From positions 1 through 63,288 of the forward strand of contig PVEQ01000019.1 of assembly GCA_002973575.1 (NCBI GenBank): a DNA stretch of 63,288 nt. Reading direction: 5' to 3'. Below the pieces are notes generated by a model, which saw only the letters and a program-made list of their open reading frames with translations, made no database searches and was not told where the DNA came from. Shown one piece after another: positions 16,775-25,878 of this stretch. Within the stretch, counting starts at the first letter, position 1. Each line of letters opens with the position of its first letter. A program made the translations under genes and the position numbers. The stretch comes from Sediminibacterium magnilacihabitans. Its GTDB lineage: Bacteria; Bacteroidota; Bacteroidia; Chitinophagales; Chitinophagaceae.

Positions 16775-17811
16775 ATTGGAATGCTGATCTTGGCCTCGAT
16801 CAGTCCTTCTCTTGTTTGTATAACACCAAAGCCGGCATCCGGACCATACATAAGATCCAACCGCCCTTGTAATTTAACGATGCCTTCTTTTCTTTCATGA
16901 ATATATTCCCTGAAAGAACCAGAACTGGTAACGCCGAATACATGGTGGTGGTTGGTATAATTAGACCATACATGCAGGCTGCCGGTGCTGCTATTCCGGT
17001 TGATACCATAGTTGAGTGCATTTTCAATCATGGCTTGTAAGATCATGGTAGGAACAGGGTGATCAAGCGTGTCTTCATCGATATCAAAACTCACTTGCAA
17101 CCTGTCTTCAAAACGGATCAGTTCCAGCGCCAGGTAATCCCTCGCTACCGACAATTCTTTTTCAAACAATATTTTCTCGGCTTTATCACCGTGCATGCTA
17201 TTGCGTAAAATATTACTCAGTTGGGTAATGGCCGAACGTGCCCGCTCCGGATCTTCCACTACCAGCGCCCGTATGCTGTTAAGCGCATTGAAAATAAAAT
17301 GCGGGTTGATATGCGCTTTGATGGTCCTGATCTCTAATTCTTTCAGCAGGCTCTCCAGCCTTGCCTGGTCTATCTTCTGCTGTTTGTTTTTTTGCATGTA
17401 ATGATAAGTGAAGTAAATCAGGTTCCACAAAAAAACAAACTGGAAATAGGAAATGGCAAAACGGGATACGATGTTGAGAAAAGAATATTTGACAGACCGC
17501 TTATCTTGTATGCCCATGATCGTTTCAAGACCTATCGCCGTTAGGCCGATCAGGAATGCAAAACAAAGTGAGAGCAGGATGACTGTGAGCAATTGTTTTT
17601 TAAAAGGATAATCCAATGCGCCCGACCGCCGGATGACTGTGCGCATGAGGTGGGTAAGGAGTAATCCCGATATGGCATGCGTAGCCAGTTGCGCATAAAA
17701 ATAGTCTTCCCGCCAGGGTAAAATGGTCAGGTATAAAAAGATGTATCCCGCACAGTACAAGCCCCATCCCGTAAACTGCAATATCCAATATGTGGCAAGA
17801 TGCTTCTTCAT
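16771..17811 (-). CDS. LytS-like sensor histidine kinase, orphan
   Basis: This 346-residue membrane protein has four predicted membrane helices (about residues 8-135), a short coiled coil, then the His_kinase domain with the phospho-acceptor His171 in INPHFIFNALNSIRAL and the N-box MIENALNYGI. The G-boxes are weak: TSSGSF replaces the usual (D/N)NG/NSG run and GIVKLQGRL replaces the glycine-rich GxGIGLxNxxxRL. No LytTR response regulator is adjacent, although this family usually pairs with one. It may be signalling-impaired, or act with an unlinked regulator. It is convergent with the fucosidase gene. Confidence 0.85.
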   Translation of the reverse strand: MKKHLATYWILQFTGWGLYCAGYIFLYLTILPWREDYFYAQLATHAISGLLLTHLMRTVIRRSGALDYPFKKQLLTVILLSLCFAFLIGLTAIGLETIMGIQDKRSVKYSFLNIVSRFAISYFQFVFLWNLIYFTYHYMQKNKQQKIDQARLESLLKELEIRTIKAHINPHFIFNALNSIRALVVEDPERARSAITQLSNILRNSMHGDKAEKILFEKELSVARDYLALELIRFEDRLQVSFDIDEDTLDHPVPTMILQAMIENALNYGINRNSSTGSLHVWSNYTNHHHVFGVTSSGSFREYIHERKEGIVKLQGRLDLMYGPDAGFGVIQTREGLIEAKISIPI

Positions 17812-17996
17812 GCTATGGTGAAGTTATCAATTCATGCGAGTTACAGGAAAGTTTCAAGTGATATGCGGCAAATAATATGGTTGCCCGGTCCGGCCGGGCT
17901 TTCCACTCAATGAAAATAATGCCAAAAAACCATCTCACATAAAATTTTATAACACTTGCACAAATAGTGATAAATTGACCGCCTAATCAATTTGAC

Positions 17997-19466
17997 ATGG
18001 CGAAACAATCTTTTGCATTGCTAATGATGGGTTTGTTTTATTCGTTGACAGTATCAGCACAGGCAAAGCCTTCATGGAATACAATTTTTAAGCGCATCAA
18101 TGATGAAGTGCAGTCCCATTCACAGGCATACAATACATTGAAAACAGCCACTACCACCATAGGGCACCGCCTTACCGGATCGGTGAATGGCGCTAAAGCA
18201 GAAACCTATGCGTATGAACTGTTGCAGTCTTATGGATTTAAGAATGTCAGGTACCAGCCTTTTGAAGTAGAGAGCTGGAGCCGCGGAACATTATCACTGA
18301 CTGTTGGGCCGCATAAACAACAATTGAGCGCTGTCAAATCTGTAGCCCTGGCGCATTCGCCGGTAAAAGTAAACCTGACCGATGAGATCGTGGACATGGG
18401 AAATGGCCTGGAAGAGGATTATGCTGCGGCACCCGGTAGGGCCAAAGGTAAGATAGCGCTCGTATACCTGGGAGTATTGCCTGGCTCCAGGGAAGGAACC
18501 AAAAGCCTGCATCGTTCAGAAAAAACTGCAATCGCCATCAGGCATGGTGCCAAAGGCATTATTGTGATCAATACCGCCGAGGGAGGAATACTCCTGACAG
18601 GAACAGCTTCTGTTACAGGCAAACTGATACCCATACCGGCTGTATGCATTGGCAGGGAAGATGGTATGGCATTGAAGACTTTGTTGATAACAGGTAAACA
18701 ATATGCGCATATTGACATGACCAATTTTTCAGGTATGATCAAAGCACGGAACGTGATCGCTACCATCAAAGGCAGGAAGAGACCCCATGAGAAAATAGTG
18801 GTGGGCGGGCACCTCGATAGTTGGGATCTTGCTACAGGCGCCATAGATAATGGCATCGGTTCTTTCTCCGTAATGGATATGGCGCGCACATTTAAAGTGT
18901 TGAAATTACGCCCTGCAAGAACGGTAGAATTTGTATTATTCATGGGCGAAGAAGAAGGCTTGTTGGGATCGAAAGCGTATGTGGCAGCTGCAGTGAAAGA
19001 CAGTAGCATCCAACAATTGCGTTATATGCTCAATTACGATATGACCAATGATCCCAAAGGGTATGCTACGAGTGCAGCCGAGAGCAAAGAACTGTTTGAG
19101 TCGATCGGAGCTATTGCACATAAGCTGGACACAAGTTTTAAGAATAGCTTCTATGCAGGAGCGGGCCTGCACAGCGATCACCAGCCCTTTATGCTGGAAG
19201 GCATACCAACAGGCGGTGGTGCAGGAGGTAAATTGCCGAATAATGCAGGGCCTTGCTACCATGCCGACTGTGACAATTTTAAACTGGTAGATGAACAGGG
19301 AATGAAGAACACAGTTCGCTTCAGCAGTATGCTATTGTATGGTATCGCCGATGCCAAAACAATCAAGGCCAAACATTTTACCGATGCCGAAACCAGGGCA
19401 TTCCTCATTAAAAACAACCTGAAAGAACCTTTACAGATTGCGGGGGAATGGAGATGGGCGGATTAG
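17997..19466 (+). CDS. M28 family metallopeptidase with PA domain
   Basis: The 489-residue secreted aminopeptidase/carboxypeptidase-Q-like enzyme has a signal peptide (to VSAQA), a protease-associated insert (about residues 120-250) and an M28 catalytic domain. Zinc ligands are visible: His272 in GGHLDSWD, Asp284 in GAIDNG, Glu318/Glu319 in MGEEEG, the Asp in NYDMTND and the His in CYHADCD. It degrades peptides in the periplasm or outside the cell. It is transcribed alone and convergent with the PAP2 gene; the shared intergenic region is a heptad-repeat hairpin. Confidence 0.9.
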   Translation: MAKQSFALLMMGLFYSLTVSAQAKPSWNTIFKRINDEVQSHSQAYNTLKTATTTIGHRLTGSVNGAKAETYAYELLQSYGFKNVRYQPFEVESWSRGTLSLTVGPHKQQLSAVKSVALAHSPVKVNLTDEIVDMGNGLEEDYAAAPGRAKGKIALVYLGVLPGSREGTKSLHRSEKTAIAIRHGAKGIIVINTAEGGILLTGTASVTGKLIPIPAVCIGREDGMALKTLLITGKQYAHIDMTNFSGMIKARNVIATIKGRKRPHEKIVVGGHLDSWDLATGAIDNGIGSFSVMDMARTFKVLKLRPARTVEFVLFMGEEEGLLGSKAYVAAAVKDSSIQQLRYMLNYDMTNDPKGYATSAAESKELFESIGAIAHKLDTSFKNSFYAGAGLHSDHQPFMLEGIPTGGGAGGKLPNNAGPCYHADCDNFKLVDEQGMKNTVRFSSMLLYGIADAKTIKAKHFTDAETRAFLIKNNLKEPLQIAGEWRWAD

Positions 19467-19519
19467 AGGTTGTTAGTTGTTAGAAAAACAGATCGTCTAA
19501 CAACTATCATCTAACAACT
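19467..19519. repeat. TTAGTTG-heptad hairpin, bidirectional terminator
   Basis: The plus strand carries GTTGTTAGTTGTTAG after the M28 stop and CTAACAACTATCATCTAACAAC before the PAP2 stop, so the arms are complementary heptad tracts. Three sibling elements occur at 25827, 46271 and 56123. The position between convergent genes suggests termination in both directions. Confidence 0.7.
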
Positions 19520-20118
19520 CTTTTCTCTACTTGCAATGAAGCCCATACCGCAAGTACTGCCGCCAGCATACCACCACCGAGGTCTGTAGGGAAATGCTGT
19601 GCCAGGTAAACCCTCGAATAAGCTACAAGTAATGCCGCAACGAATGAAATGACCACGATGCTGCGTTGTGGAATGACCAGGCAGACCAACAGAAAAATAG
19701 AGAATGCAGTAGTAGTATGCCCGGAGGGAAAACTATTAACAGTATGCAATTCAACGCCAGGTACTGTATGGATCAATGAGAGATCGGCGATGGCTTTAGT
19801 AGGGCGAGGCTCACCGGGGAAAATCCAGTTCTTGACACCCTGGGCAATGAGGGTAGACAAAACAATGGTGCTGATGAGCAGGGGCAATGATTTTTTATGG
19901 TATACCAGGAAGAAAAAGAACAATGGTACCCATATCCAACCATCTCCCACATAGGTCCAGTATTTGAAGAACTGGTCAGCTACCGGCCCCATATTGTCAT
20001 TCAGCAAAAGAAAAGCTGCCTGCTTTCCCAGGCAGGCAGATCCTAACAATAATACGATACCGGTGGAAGCAGTGAGCAAGGCTCCGTTTCTGAACACCCT
20101 GTATTGGTATGTCTGCAT
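19507..20118 (-). CDS. PAP2-family membrane phosphatase
   Basis: The 203-residue protein has about five membrane helices and the three PAP2 motifs: KNWIFPGEPRP (KxxxxxxRP), FPSGHT (PSGH) and SRVYLAQHFPTD (SRxxxxxHxxxD). Such enzymes dephosphorylate lipid phosphates such as undecaprenyl pyrophosphate or phosphatidate at the outer face of the inner membrane. It follows hom by 9 bp, so it probably shares the SAM-riboswitch-controlled transcript with metB and hom even though the functions differ. Confidence 0.9.
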   Translation of the reverse strand: MQTYQYRVFRNGALLTASTGIVLLLGSACLGKQAAFLLLNDNMGPVADQFFKYWTYVGDGWIWVPLFFFFLVYHKKSLPLLISTIVLSTLIAQGVKNWIFPGEPRPTKAIADLSLIHTVPGVELHTVNSFPSGHTTTAFSIFLLVCLVIPQRSIVVISFVAALLVAYSRVYLAQHFPTDLGGGMLAAVLAVWASLQVEKRVVR

Positions 20119-20127
20119 AAAGCAAAT

Positions 20128-21384
20128 CTATACAACTCCGGCCAACTCCAGGCTCCGTTTTTTGAGCTTGATGATGTCGAGGTTATCGATCAACGGGTCG
20201 GGCGTGAGGATCAATGAAGAATTGTTTTCTTTCCACCAACTGCTGCCTGTTAAGTGCCTGCAATGCAGCACACCGATCAGGTATTTTCTTTCGGCTTCTG
20301 CATGCCATTCTTCGATCCACTCAAATTTATCACGGGGAATGAATTTCCAGTCGTCGAAGCTCACGTACACTTTCAGGTAATAATCATTGGCCAATACATG
20401 CGGCCGGTGGTGATACAGTTTTTTGTATTCGTAACGGTAATGGTAACGTAATGCGGCAATATCACTGAGTACAGCAGAAGCAGTAGGAAAGCTGCCGGCG
20501 CCCTTACCGTAAAAGAATTGTTTGTCGGCAAAACCACTTTCAATTACCACGCCGTTGTATTCATTTTTTACAAAAGAAAGCGGATCGTCGTGTTTTACAA
20601 ACTGGGGCAGCACATAAGCAGCTACTTCGCCGTTGTTCAGTTTTTTAGCTTGTGCCACCAACTTAATGTCGAGGTGTTTTTCCCTGGCTACCAGGGCATC
20701 GCTCAACTGAATGTTCTGAATACCACTGAACAGGATATGATCGGGATGTTCCACAATGCCATAAGCATGGTTGAGTAGTATGCTCCATTTGTTCACGGCA
20801 TCATATCCTTCCACATCGAGCTTGGGATTACTTTCAGCAAAACCCAGTTGCTGCGCCAGCAGGAGGGCCGATTGGAAATCGAGCTTGTCTTCAAACATTT
20901 TGGTGAGGATGAAGTTCGTTGAACCATTCACAATAGCCCTGATGGAATGCAGGAGGTCGTTATCGTAATACTCTTCCAGGTTACGGATAACAGGTATGGA
21001 GGCACAGGCCGCCGCCTCGCAAAGAAAAGGCTGGTCGGTTTCCTGTTGCAGTTTCAAAATTTCAGGTAAATGTTCGGCGATCATTTTTTTACTGGCACTC
21101 ACCACGGCTTTACCATTTTTGAGCGCTTTGGAAACGATCTCGAATGCTGCATTTGCATCATCGATCACTTCCACGATCACATTGATGTTTTCATCATTCA
21201 ATAATACATCCCTGTCAGTCGTGAATAACGCTGCGGGTGCTTCTCTTTTTTTACCAGGATGCTTAATGCAGACTTTCCTGATAGATGCTTTCAGTGAAGG
21301 AGTCTGCTGTAATATTTTATACAAACCTTCGCCTACTGTACCAAATCCGAATAAACCGATTGTCAATTGTTTGTGTGCTTCCAT
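20128..21384 (-). CDS. hom: Homoserine dehydrogenase
   Basis: It reduces aspartate semialdehyde to homoserine in the threonine and methionine pathway. The 418-residue protein has an N-terminal NAD(P) fold (LTIGLFGFGTVGEGLYKIL) and the catalytic domain with VNGSTNFILTKM and AESNPKLDVEGYDAVNKWSILLN, which hold the substrate-binding Asp and Lys residues. A C-terminal extension of about 90 residues replaces a classic ACT domain. It lies 5 bp downstream of metB, so homoserine supply and cystathionine formation are co-regulated. Confidence 0.95.
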   Translation of the reverse strand: MEAHKQLTIGLFGFGTVGEGLYKILQQTPSLKASIRKVCIKHPGKKREAPAALFTTDRDVLLNDENINVIVEVIDDANAAFEIVSKALKNGKAVVSASKKMIAEHLPEILKLQQETDQPFLCEAAACASIPVIRNLEEYYDNDLLHSIRAIVNGSTNFILTKMFEDKLDFQSALLLAQQLGFAESNPKLDVEGYDAVNKWSILLNHAYGIVEHPDHILFSGIQNIQLSDALVAREKHLDIKLVAQAKKLNNGEVAAYVLPQFVKHDDPLSFVKNEYNGVVIESGFADKQFFYGKGAGSFPTASAVLSDIAALRYHYRYEYKKLYHHRPHVLANDYYLKVYVSFDDWKFIPRDKFEWIEEWHAEAERKYLIGVLHCRHLTGSSWWKENNSSLILTPDPLIDNLDIIKLKKRSLELAGVV

Positions 21385-21389
21385 GAGTA

Positions 21390-22571
21390 TTATGCGTTTA
21401 TTACTTGCTGTTTTTCTTTTCTGTTTTTTTCAATATGCCGGAATGTTGCTTCCAGGTCATTGATCAGGTCTTCTGTTTCTTCCAGTCCTACTGATAAACG
21501 GATCAGGCTATCGCTCACGCCGGCCGCTCTTCTTTTTTCCGCAGGAATGGATTTATGGGTCATGTTGGCCGGGTGTGCTACCAGGCTTTTGATACCACCC
21601 AGGCTTTCGGCCAGTTTGAATAATTTTGTATGGGTAACAAAAGAAACGGCCGCTTGTTCAGTATCGTCTTTCAACGTAAAAGAAACAATACCGCCGAAGC
21701 CCTTGGACTGTTTCCGGGCAATATCATGATGCGGATGAGATGCCAATCCCGGGTAAAATACTTTGTCTACTTCCGGGTGGGTTTCGAGGAATTGTGCAAC
21801 AGCCAGTGCAGATGCGCAGTGTTGCTTCACGCGCAGGAACAGGGTCTCGATGCCGCGGATGGTAAGCCAGCTGTCAAAGGGCGAGAGCACAGCGCCACAG
21901 GCATTCTGAAAGAATTTGAGCCGCTCGCCGATTTCACGTTCCCTGGCCACTACCACGCCTGCAATCACATCACTATGTCCGCCCAGGTATTTGGTAGCGC
22001 TGTGTACTACAATATCAGCTCCCAATGAAAGAGGTTGTTGTAAGGCGGGTGAAGCAAAAGTATTATCCACGCAAAGTAAACATCGGTGAGCCTCGGCCAG
22101 CTTGGCAACGGCTTTGATGTCGGCTATTTTGAGTGTGGGATTGGTAGGTGTTTCGAGCCAGATCAGTTTGGTCCGGGGTGTGATGGCATTGAAAACCTGC
22201 TCCAGGTTGGAGCAGTCTACATAATTCACTTTTACACCATACTGCTGGTAGACTTTGTCGAACAGCCTGAATGCACCGCCATAGATGTCATCTACTGCGA
22301 TGATCTCATCGCCGCTGTGCAGGAGTTTGATCACGGCGTCGATAGCGGCCAGTCCGCTGGCAAATGCCAGGCCCACTGCACCATTTTCCAATTGTGCTAC
22401 CAATTGCTCCAGTGCAGCCCTGGTAGGATTGCCACTACGGGTATAATCATACCCTTTGTTAACACCAGGCGCTTCCTGTACAAAAGTGGAAGTCTGGTAA
22501 ATGGGAACCGATACGGCGCCGGTTAAAGGATCCACAGGGATGTTGTGGATGAGTTGTGTTGCGTTGCTCAT
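21390..22571 (-). CDS. metB: Cys/Met metabolism PLP enzyme, cystathionine gamma-synthase type
   Basis: The 393-residue enzyme belongs to the trans-sulfuration PLP family. Lys194 in HSATKYLGGHSDVIAG forms the Schiff base, and YDYTRSGNPTR near residue 40 is the conserved N-terminal motif. The family includes cystathionine gamma-synthase, beta/gamma-lyases and O-acetylhomoserine sulfhydrylases. The SAM riboswitch upstream and hom downstream favour a biosynthetic role in methionine formation. It is the first gene of the operon, with a leader of more than 300 nt. Confidence 0.9.
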   Translation of the reverse strand: MSNATQLIHNIPVDPLTGAVSVPIYQTSTFVQEAPGVNKGYDYTRSGNPTRAALEQLVAQLENGAVGLAFASGLAAIDAVIKLLHSGDEIIAVDDIYGGAFRLFDKVYQQYGVKVNYVDCSNLEQVFNAITPRTKLIWLETPTNPTLKIADIKAVAKLAEAHRCLLCVDNTFASPALQQPLSLGADIVVHSATKYLGGHSDVIAGVVVAREREIGERLKFFQNACGAVLSPFDSWLTIRGIETLFLRVKQHCASALAVAQFLETHPEVDKVFYPGLASHPHHDIARKQSKGFGGIVSFTLKDDTEQAAVSFVTHTKLFKLAESLGGIKSLVAHPANMTHKSIPAEKRRAAGVSDSLIRLSVGLEETEDLINDLEATFRHIEKNRKEKQQVINA

Positions 22572-22634
22572 GACGAAGATTTTTTAATTGTTAATAATCT
22601 TCTTCTTGCAATAACCTACAGATGTTTTTCTCTC

Positions 22635-22678
22635 TTTTTCTCTTTGCCCCGGGCTTAAGCCCGGGGCAAAGAGAAAAA
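22635..22678. repeat. 44-bp perfect palindrome in the metB leader
   Basis: Arms of 22 bp (22635-22656 and 22657-22678) are exactly complementary, centred on CCCGGGCTTAAGCCCGGG and flanked by T5 and A5 runs. It lies between the riboswitch terminator and the metB start, so it would be transcribed in the leader. A related imperfect copy lies at 58983-59012. Confidence 0.85.
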
Positions 22679-22680
22679 AT

Positions 22681-22713
22681 AAAAAAGCTCATCCGTAAAG
22701 TCAGATGAGCTTG
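22681..22713 (-). terminator. Riboswitch expression-platform terminator
   Basis: Read on the minus strand, AAGCTCATC and GATGAGCTT form a 9-bp stem followed by a T run. It lies downstream of the SAM aptamer and is the probable SAM-dependent attenuator for metB. Confidence 0.75.
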
Positions 22714-22760
22714 AAATATTTGAGGCGACGGAGCCGCTTTGGGATCAAACTTTTACTCTG

Positions 22761-22870
22761 ACTTATCTTTCCACTTTTGTGGACGGAATTGGCACCTTCG
22801 TACCGCTGAGTAAGTGGTATGGGTTGCCAAGGCATCATAGGGCCATTTCCCTCTGCCTTTCTGGATAAGT
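22761..22870 (-). promoter_or_regulatory. SAM-I riboswitch (S-box) aptamer
   Basis: The minus strand shows the SAM-I landmarks in order: P1 strand ACTTATC (22870-22864), AGAAAGGCAGAGGGA, then GGCCCTATGATGCC, TTGGCAACC, GGTGCCAATTCC and closing GAAAGATAAGT (P1 partner at 22767-22761). High SAM should fold the aptamer and let the downstream terminator form, reducing metB-hom expression. Length and motif spacing fit the class. Confidence 0.95.
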
Positions 22871-22890
22871 TGTTGCTTAAAGAACTGGGG

Positions 22891-22921
22891 CAAAGGTAGG
22901 GTGGGAGGGATAAACGGCAAA
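22891..22921 (-). promoter_or_regulatory. Promoter of the metB operon
   Basis: On the minus strand TTTG (22921-22918), exactly 19 nt, then TACCTTTG (22898-22891) matches the Bacteroidota primary sigma consensus TTTG-N19-TAnnTTTG. Transcription should start near 22884, about 14 nt before the riboswitch P1. Confidence 0.85.
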
Positions 22922-22958
22922 AAAATTCTGGGAGGGGTGCTATCTTTACAATCCGGCT

Positions 22959-25820
22959 ATGGCAAAGACTCAAAAAAAATCGGCAAAAGAAGACGAATCC
23001 ATTGATGTGTTGGGTGCAAGGGAACACAACCTCAAGAACATCGATATTACCATTCCCAAGAATAAGCTGGTGGTGTTTACCGGGGTCAGTGGCAGCGGTA
23101 AATCGTCACTGGCGTTCGATACCATTTACAACGAAGGGCAACGAAGGTATATGGAAAGCTTCAGCGCGTATGCCCGCCAGTTCGTTGGCGATATGGAAAG
23201 GCCAGATGTAGACAAGATCACCGGACTTTCCCCGGTTATTTCCATCGAACAAAAAACCACCAACAAGAACCCGCGTTCTACAGTAGGTACGGTTACAGAA
23301 GTATATGATTTCCTGCGTTTGTTGTTTGCAAGGATAGGTGAGGCTTACAGTTATAACACGGGAAAAAAAATGGTGAAGTTCAGCGAGGAAGAGATCGTTG
23401 AAAATATCTATACCCGTTTCAAAAATAAAAAAGTAAGCCTGCTGGCGCCAATGGTGCGGGGCAGGAAAGGACATTACCGAGAACTGTTTGAAGAGATACG
23501 TAAGAAAGGATTCCTCAAAGTGCGGGTAGATGGTGAAGTGCTGGAACTCAAACCGAAAATGCAGGTGGACCGCTACAAGATACACGATATTGAAGTGGTG
23601 ATAGACAGGTTGCAGGTAACGGAAGACATGAAAGTGCGCCTGAGCCAGAGTGTGCAACAAGCTTTGAAAATGGGCAAGGAACTGATGTTCCTGTTGCTGA
23701 ATGATAATGATAAACTGGTGCAGTACTCCCGCCAGCTCATGTGTGAAGATACAGGCATCAGCTATGAAGAGCCTTCGCCCAATGCGTTCTCTTTCAACTC
23801 ACCCTATGGCGCTTGTCCTACTTGCAAAGGGCTCGGCAATGTTTATTCGGTGAACCTGGAAGCGGTGATGCCCGATCATTCCATCAGCATCAAAGCCGGC
23901 GGTATTGCACCATTGGGAGAACAGCGCGACGCACACCTGTTCCGGCAGGTAGAAGCATTGGCCAAGAAGAACCGGATCAGCCTGGATAAACCCATCAAAG
24001 ATTTATCTCCATCAGCGCTGAATATACTCTTATATGGCAATGCGGCAGGAGATACAGCTGATGAAGAAACGATCTCAATAGATGAACCCGTTGATGGAAA
24101 ACCTTATGAAGGAGAATTCGAAGGCATCATTCCCATGCTGCGGAGATGGTTTGCCGGCAATACCAGTGATGTACTGCGCGACTGGGTGGAAAAATTCATG
24201 GAACTGAAGACTTGTCCTACTTGCGATGGCAACCGCTTAAAAAAAGAAAGCTTGTGGTTCAAAATCGATGGAAAGAATATTGCCGAGTTAAGTAACCTCA
24301 ACCTGGATAAATTTAATCAATGGTTTGAAGGAATAGAAAAACGACTGAGCAGCAAACAAAATGTAATAGCCAAAGATATTTTGAAAGAGATCAGGGAACG
24401 GACGCGCTTCTTGCTCGATGTAGGGCTTACCTATCTTTCACTCAACAGGCCTTCCAGAACGCTGAGTGGCGGCGAATCGCAGCGCATCAGGCTTGCTACG
24501 CAGATCGGTTCTCAATTGCAAGGCATCACATATATATTAGATGAACCTTCTATTGGATTGCACCAGCGCGATAACCACCAACTCATCATAGCCCTGCAAA
24601 ATCTGCGCAATATTGGCAACAGCGTGCTGGTAGTTGAGCACGATAAAGACATCATGATGGCAGCCGATCACCTGGTAGATATCGGCCCCAGGGCGGGTAT
24701 GCATGGCGGACAAATTGTTGCAGCGGGTACACCGGCTGAAGTATTAAAAAGCAAATCCGATACGGCGCTCTACCTGAGCGGTAAGAAAAATATTGCCGTT
24801 CCCAAGGAAAGAAGGAAAGGAAATGGTAAAGCGCTGGAATTGAAGGGCGCATCCGGTAATAACCTGAAGAACATCGATGTGAAATTCCCGCTTGGCAAAC
24901 TAATCGTGGTAAGCGGTGTAAGCGGTAGTGGCAAATCAACGCTCATCAATGAAACATTGTTCCCTATTTTATATAAGCATGCGTACAATAGCAGGGTAAC
25001 TCCCATGACATTCAAAACTGTCAAGGGCTTAGAGCATATCGACAAAGTGATTGAGATCGATCAGTCGCCCATTGGCCGTACGCCGCGCAGCAATCCCGCT
25101 ACTTATTGCGGATTCTTTACAGAGATCCGGACATTGTTTGCTGCTGTACCCGAAGCCAAAGTACGCGGATACAATGCAGGGCGTTTTTCTTTCAATGTGA
25201 AAGGAGGCCGCTGCGATGTTTGCGAAGGAGGCGGTATGCGGGTGATTGAAATGAATTTCCTGCCCGATGTGTATGTGCATTGCGAGAAATGCAATGGTAA
25301 ACGCTACAACCGGGAAACGCTGGAAATACGTTATAAAGGTAAATCCATCAGCGATGTGCTGAACATGACGGTAGACGAAGCCTGCGAGTTTTTCCAGCCG
25401 GTTCACTATCTGTACCGGAAAATAAAAGTGCTGGAAGAAGTAGGGCTGGGCTATATCACCCTTGGCCAATCCGCTGTAACCCTTAGTGGTGGCGAGGCGC
25501 AGCGCGTGAAGCTGGCAACGGAGCTCAGCAAAAAAGATACAGGTAAAACGTTCTATATACTCGATGAACCTACAACGGGTTTACATTTTCAGGACATACA
25601 ACATTTGCTGGATGTGTTGAACAAACTGGTAGACCGCGGCAATACCGTGCTGGTAATCGAACACAATCTCGACGTGATCAAAGTAGCCGATCATATCATT
25701 GACCTGGGCCCCGAAGGAGGAGACGGCGGCGGAAAAATATTGTTTGAAGGAACGCCGGAAGACATGATCGGCAATAAACAGAGTCATACAGCGAAATTTT
25801 TGAAAACGGAACTGAATTAG
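22959..25820 (+). CDS. uvrA: Excinuclease ABC subunit A
   Basis: UvrA recognises DNA damage with UvrB in nucleotide excision repair. The 953-residue protein has two ABC ATPase modules: Walker A GVSGSGKS at 42-49 and 653-660, and signatures LSGGESQ at 502-508 and LSGGEAQ at 842-848. Zinc-finger cysteines are visible in CPTCKGLG, TCPTCDGNR and CDVCEGGG-CEKCNG. It is transcribed alone, divergent from the metB leader with only 88 bp between the riboswitch and its ATG. TATCTTTA at 22941-22948 may be its -7 element, leaving a very short leader. Confidence 0.98.
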   Translation: MAKTQKKSAKEDESIDVLGAREHNLKNIDITIPKNKLVVFTGVSGSGKSSLAFDTIYNEGQRRYMESFSAYARQFVGDMERPDVDKITGLSPVISIEQKTTNKNPRSTVGTVTEVYDFLRLLFARIGEAYSYNTGKKMVKFSEEEIVENIYTRFKNKKVSLLAPMVRGRKGHYRELFEEIRKKGFLKVRVDGEVLELKPKMQVDRYKIHDIEVVIDRLQVTEDMKVRLSQSVQQALKMGKELMFLLLNDNDKLVQYSRQLMCEDTGISYEEPSPNAFSFNSPYGACPTCKGLGNVYSVNLEAVMPDHSISIKAGGIAPLGEQRDAHLFRQVEALAKKNRISLDKPIKDLSPSALNILLYGNAAGDTADEETISIDEPVDGKPYEGEFEGIIPMLRRWFAGNTSDVLRDWVEKFMELKTCPTCDGNRLKKESLWFKIDGKNIAELSNLNLDKFNQWFEGIEKRLSSKQNVIAKDILKEIRERTRFLLDVGLTYLSLNRPSRTLSGGESQRIRLATQIGSQLQGITYILDEPSIGLHQRDNHQLIIALQNLRNIGNSVLVVEHDKDIMMAADHLVDIGPRAGMHGGQIVAAGTPAEVLKSKSDTALYLSGKKNIAVPKERRKGNGKALELKGASGNNLKNIDVKFPLGKLIVVSGVSGSGKSTLINETLFPILYKHAYNSRVTPMTFKTVKGLEHIDKVIEIDQSPIGRTPRSNPATYCGFFTEIRTLFAAVPEAKVRGYNAGRFSFNVKGGRCDVCEGGGMRVIEMNFLPDVYVHCEKCNGKRYNRETLEIRYKGKSISDVLNMTVDEACEFFQPVHYLYRKIKVLEEVGLGYITLGQSAVTLSGGEAQRVKLATELSKKDTGKTFYILDEPTTGLHFQDIQHLLDVLNKLVDRGNTVLVIEHNLDVIKVADHIIDLGPEGGDGGGKILFEGTPEDMIGNKQSHTAKFLKTELN

Positions 25821-25826
25821 TTGTTA

Positions 25827-25876
25827 GATGTTAGTTGTTAGAAAGAAAATCTATCATCTGACAACTAACAACTAAC
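25827..25876. repeat. TTAGTTG-heptad hairpin between uvrA and elaA
   Basis: GTTAGTTGTTAG (25830-25841) and CTAACAACTAAC (25865-25876) are perfect arms, with further heptads outside and between. It lies between two convergent genes and probably ends both transcripts. Confidence 0.75.
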
Positions 25877-25878
25877 AC

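Noticed and set aside
22701..23027. 108-codon minus-strand frame
   Set aside because: It runs through the SAM riboswitch and the start of uvrA, so it is not a gene.
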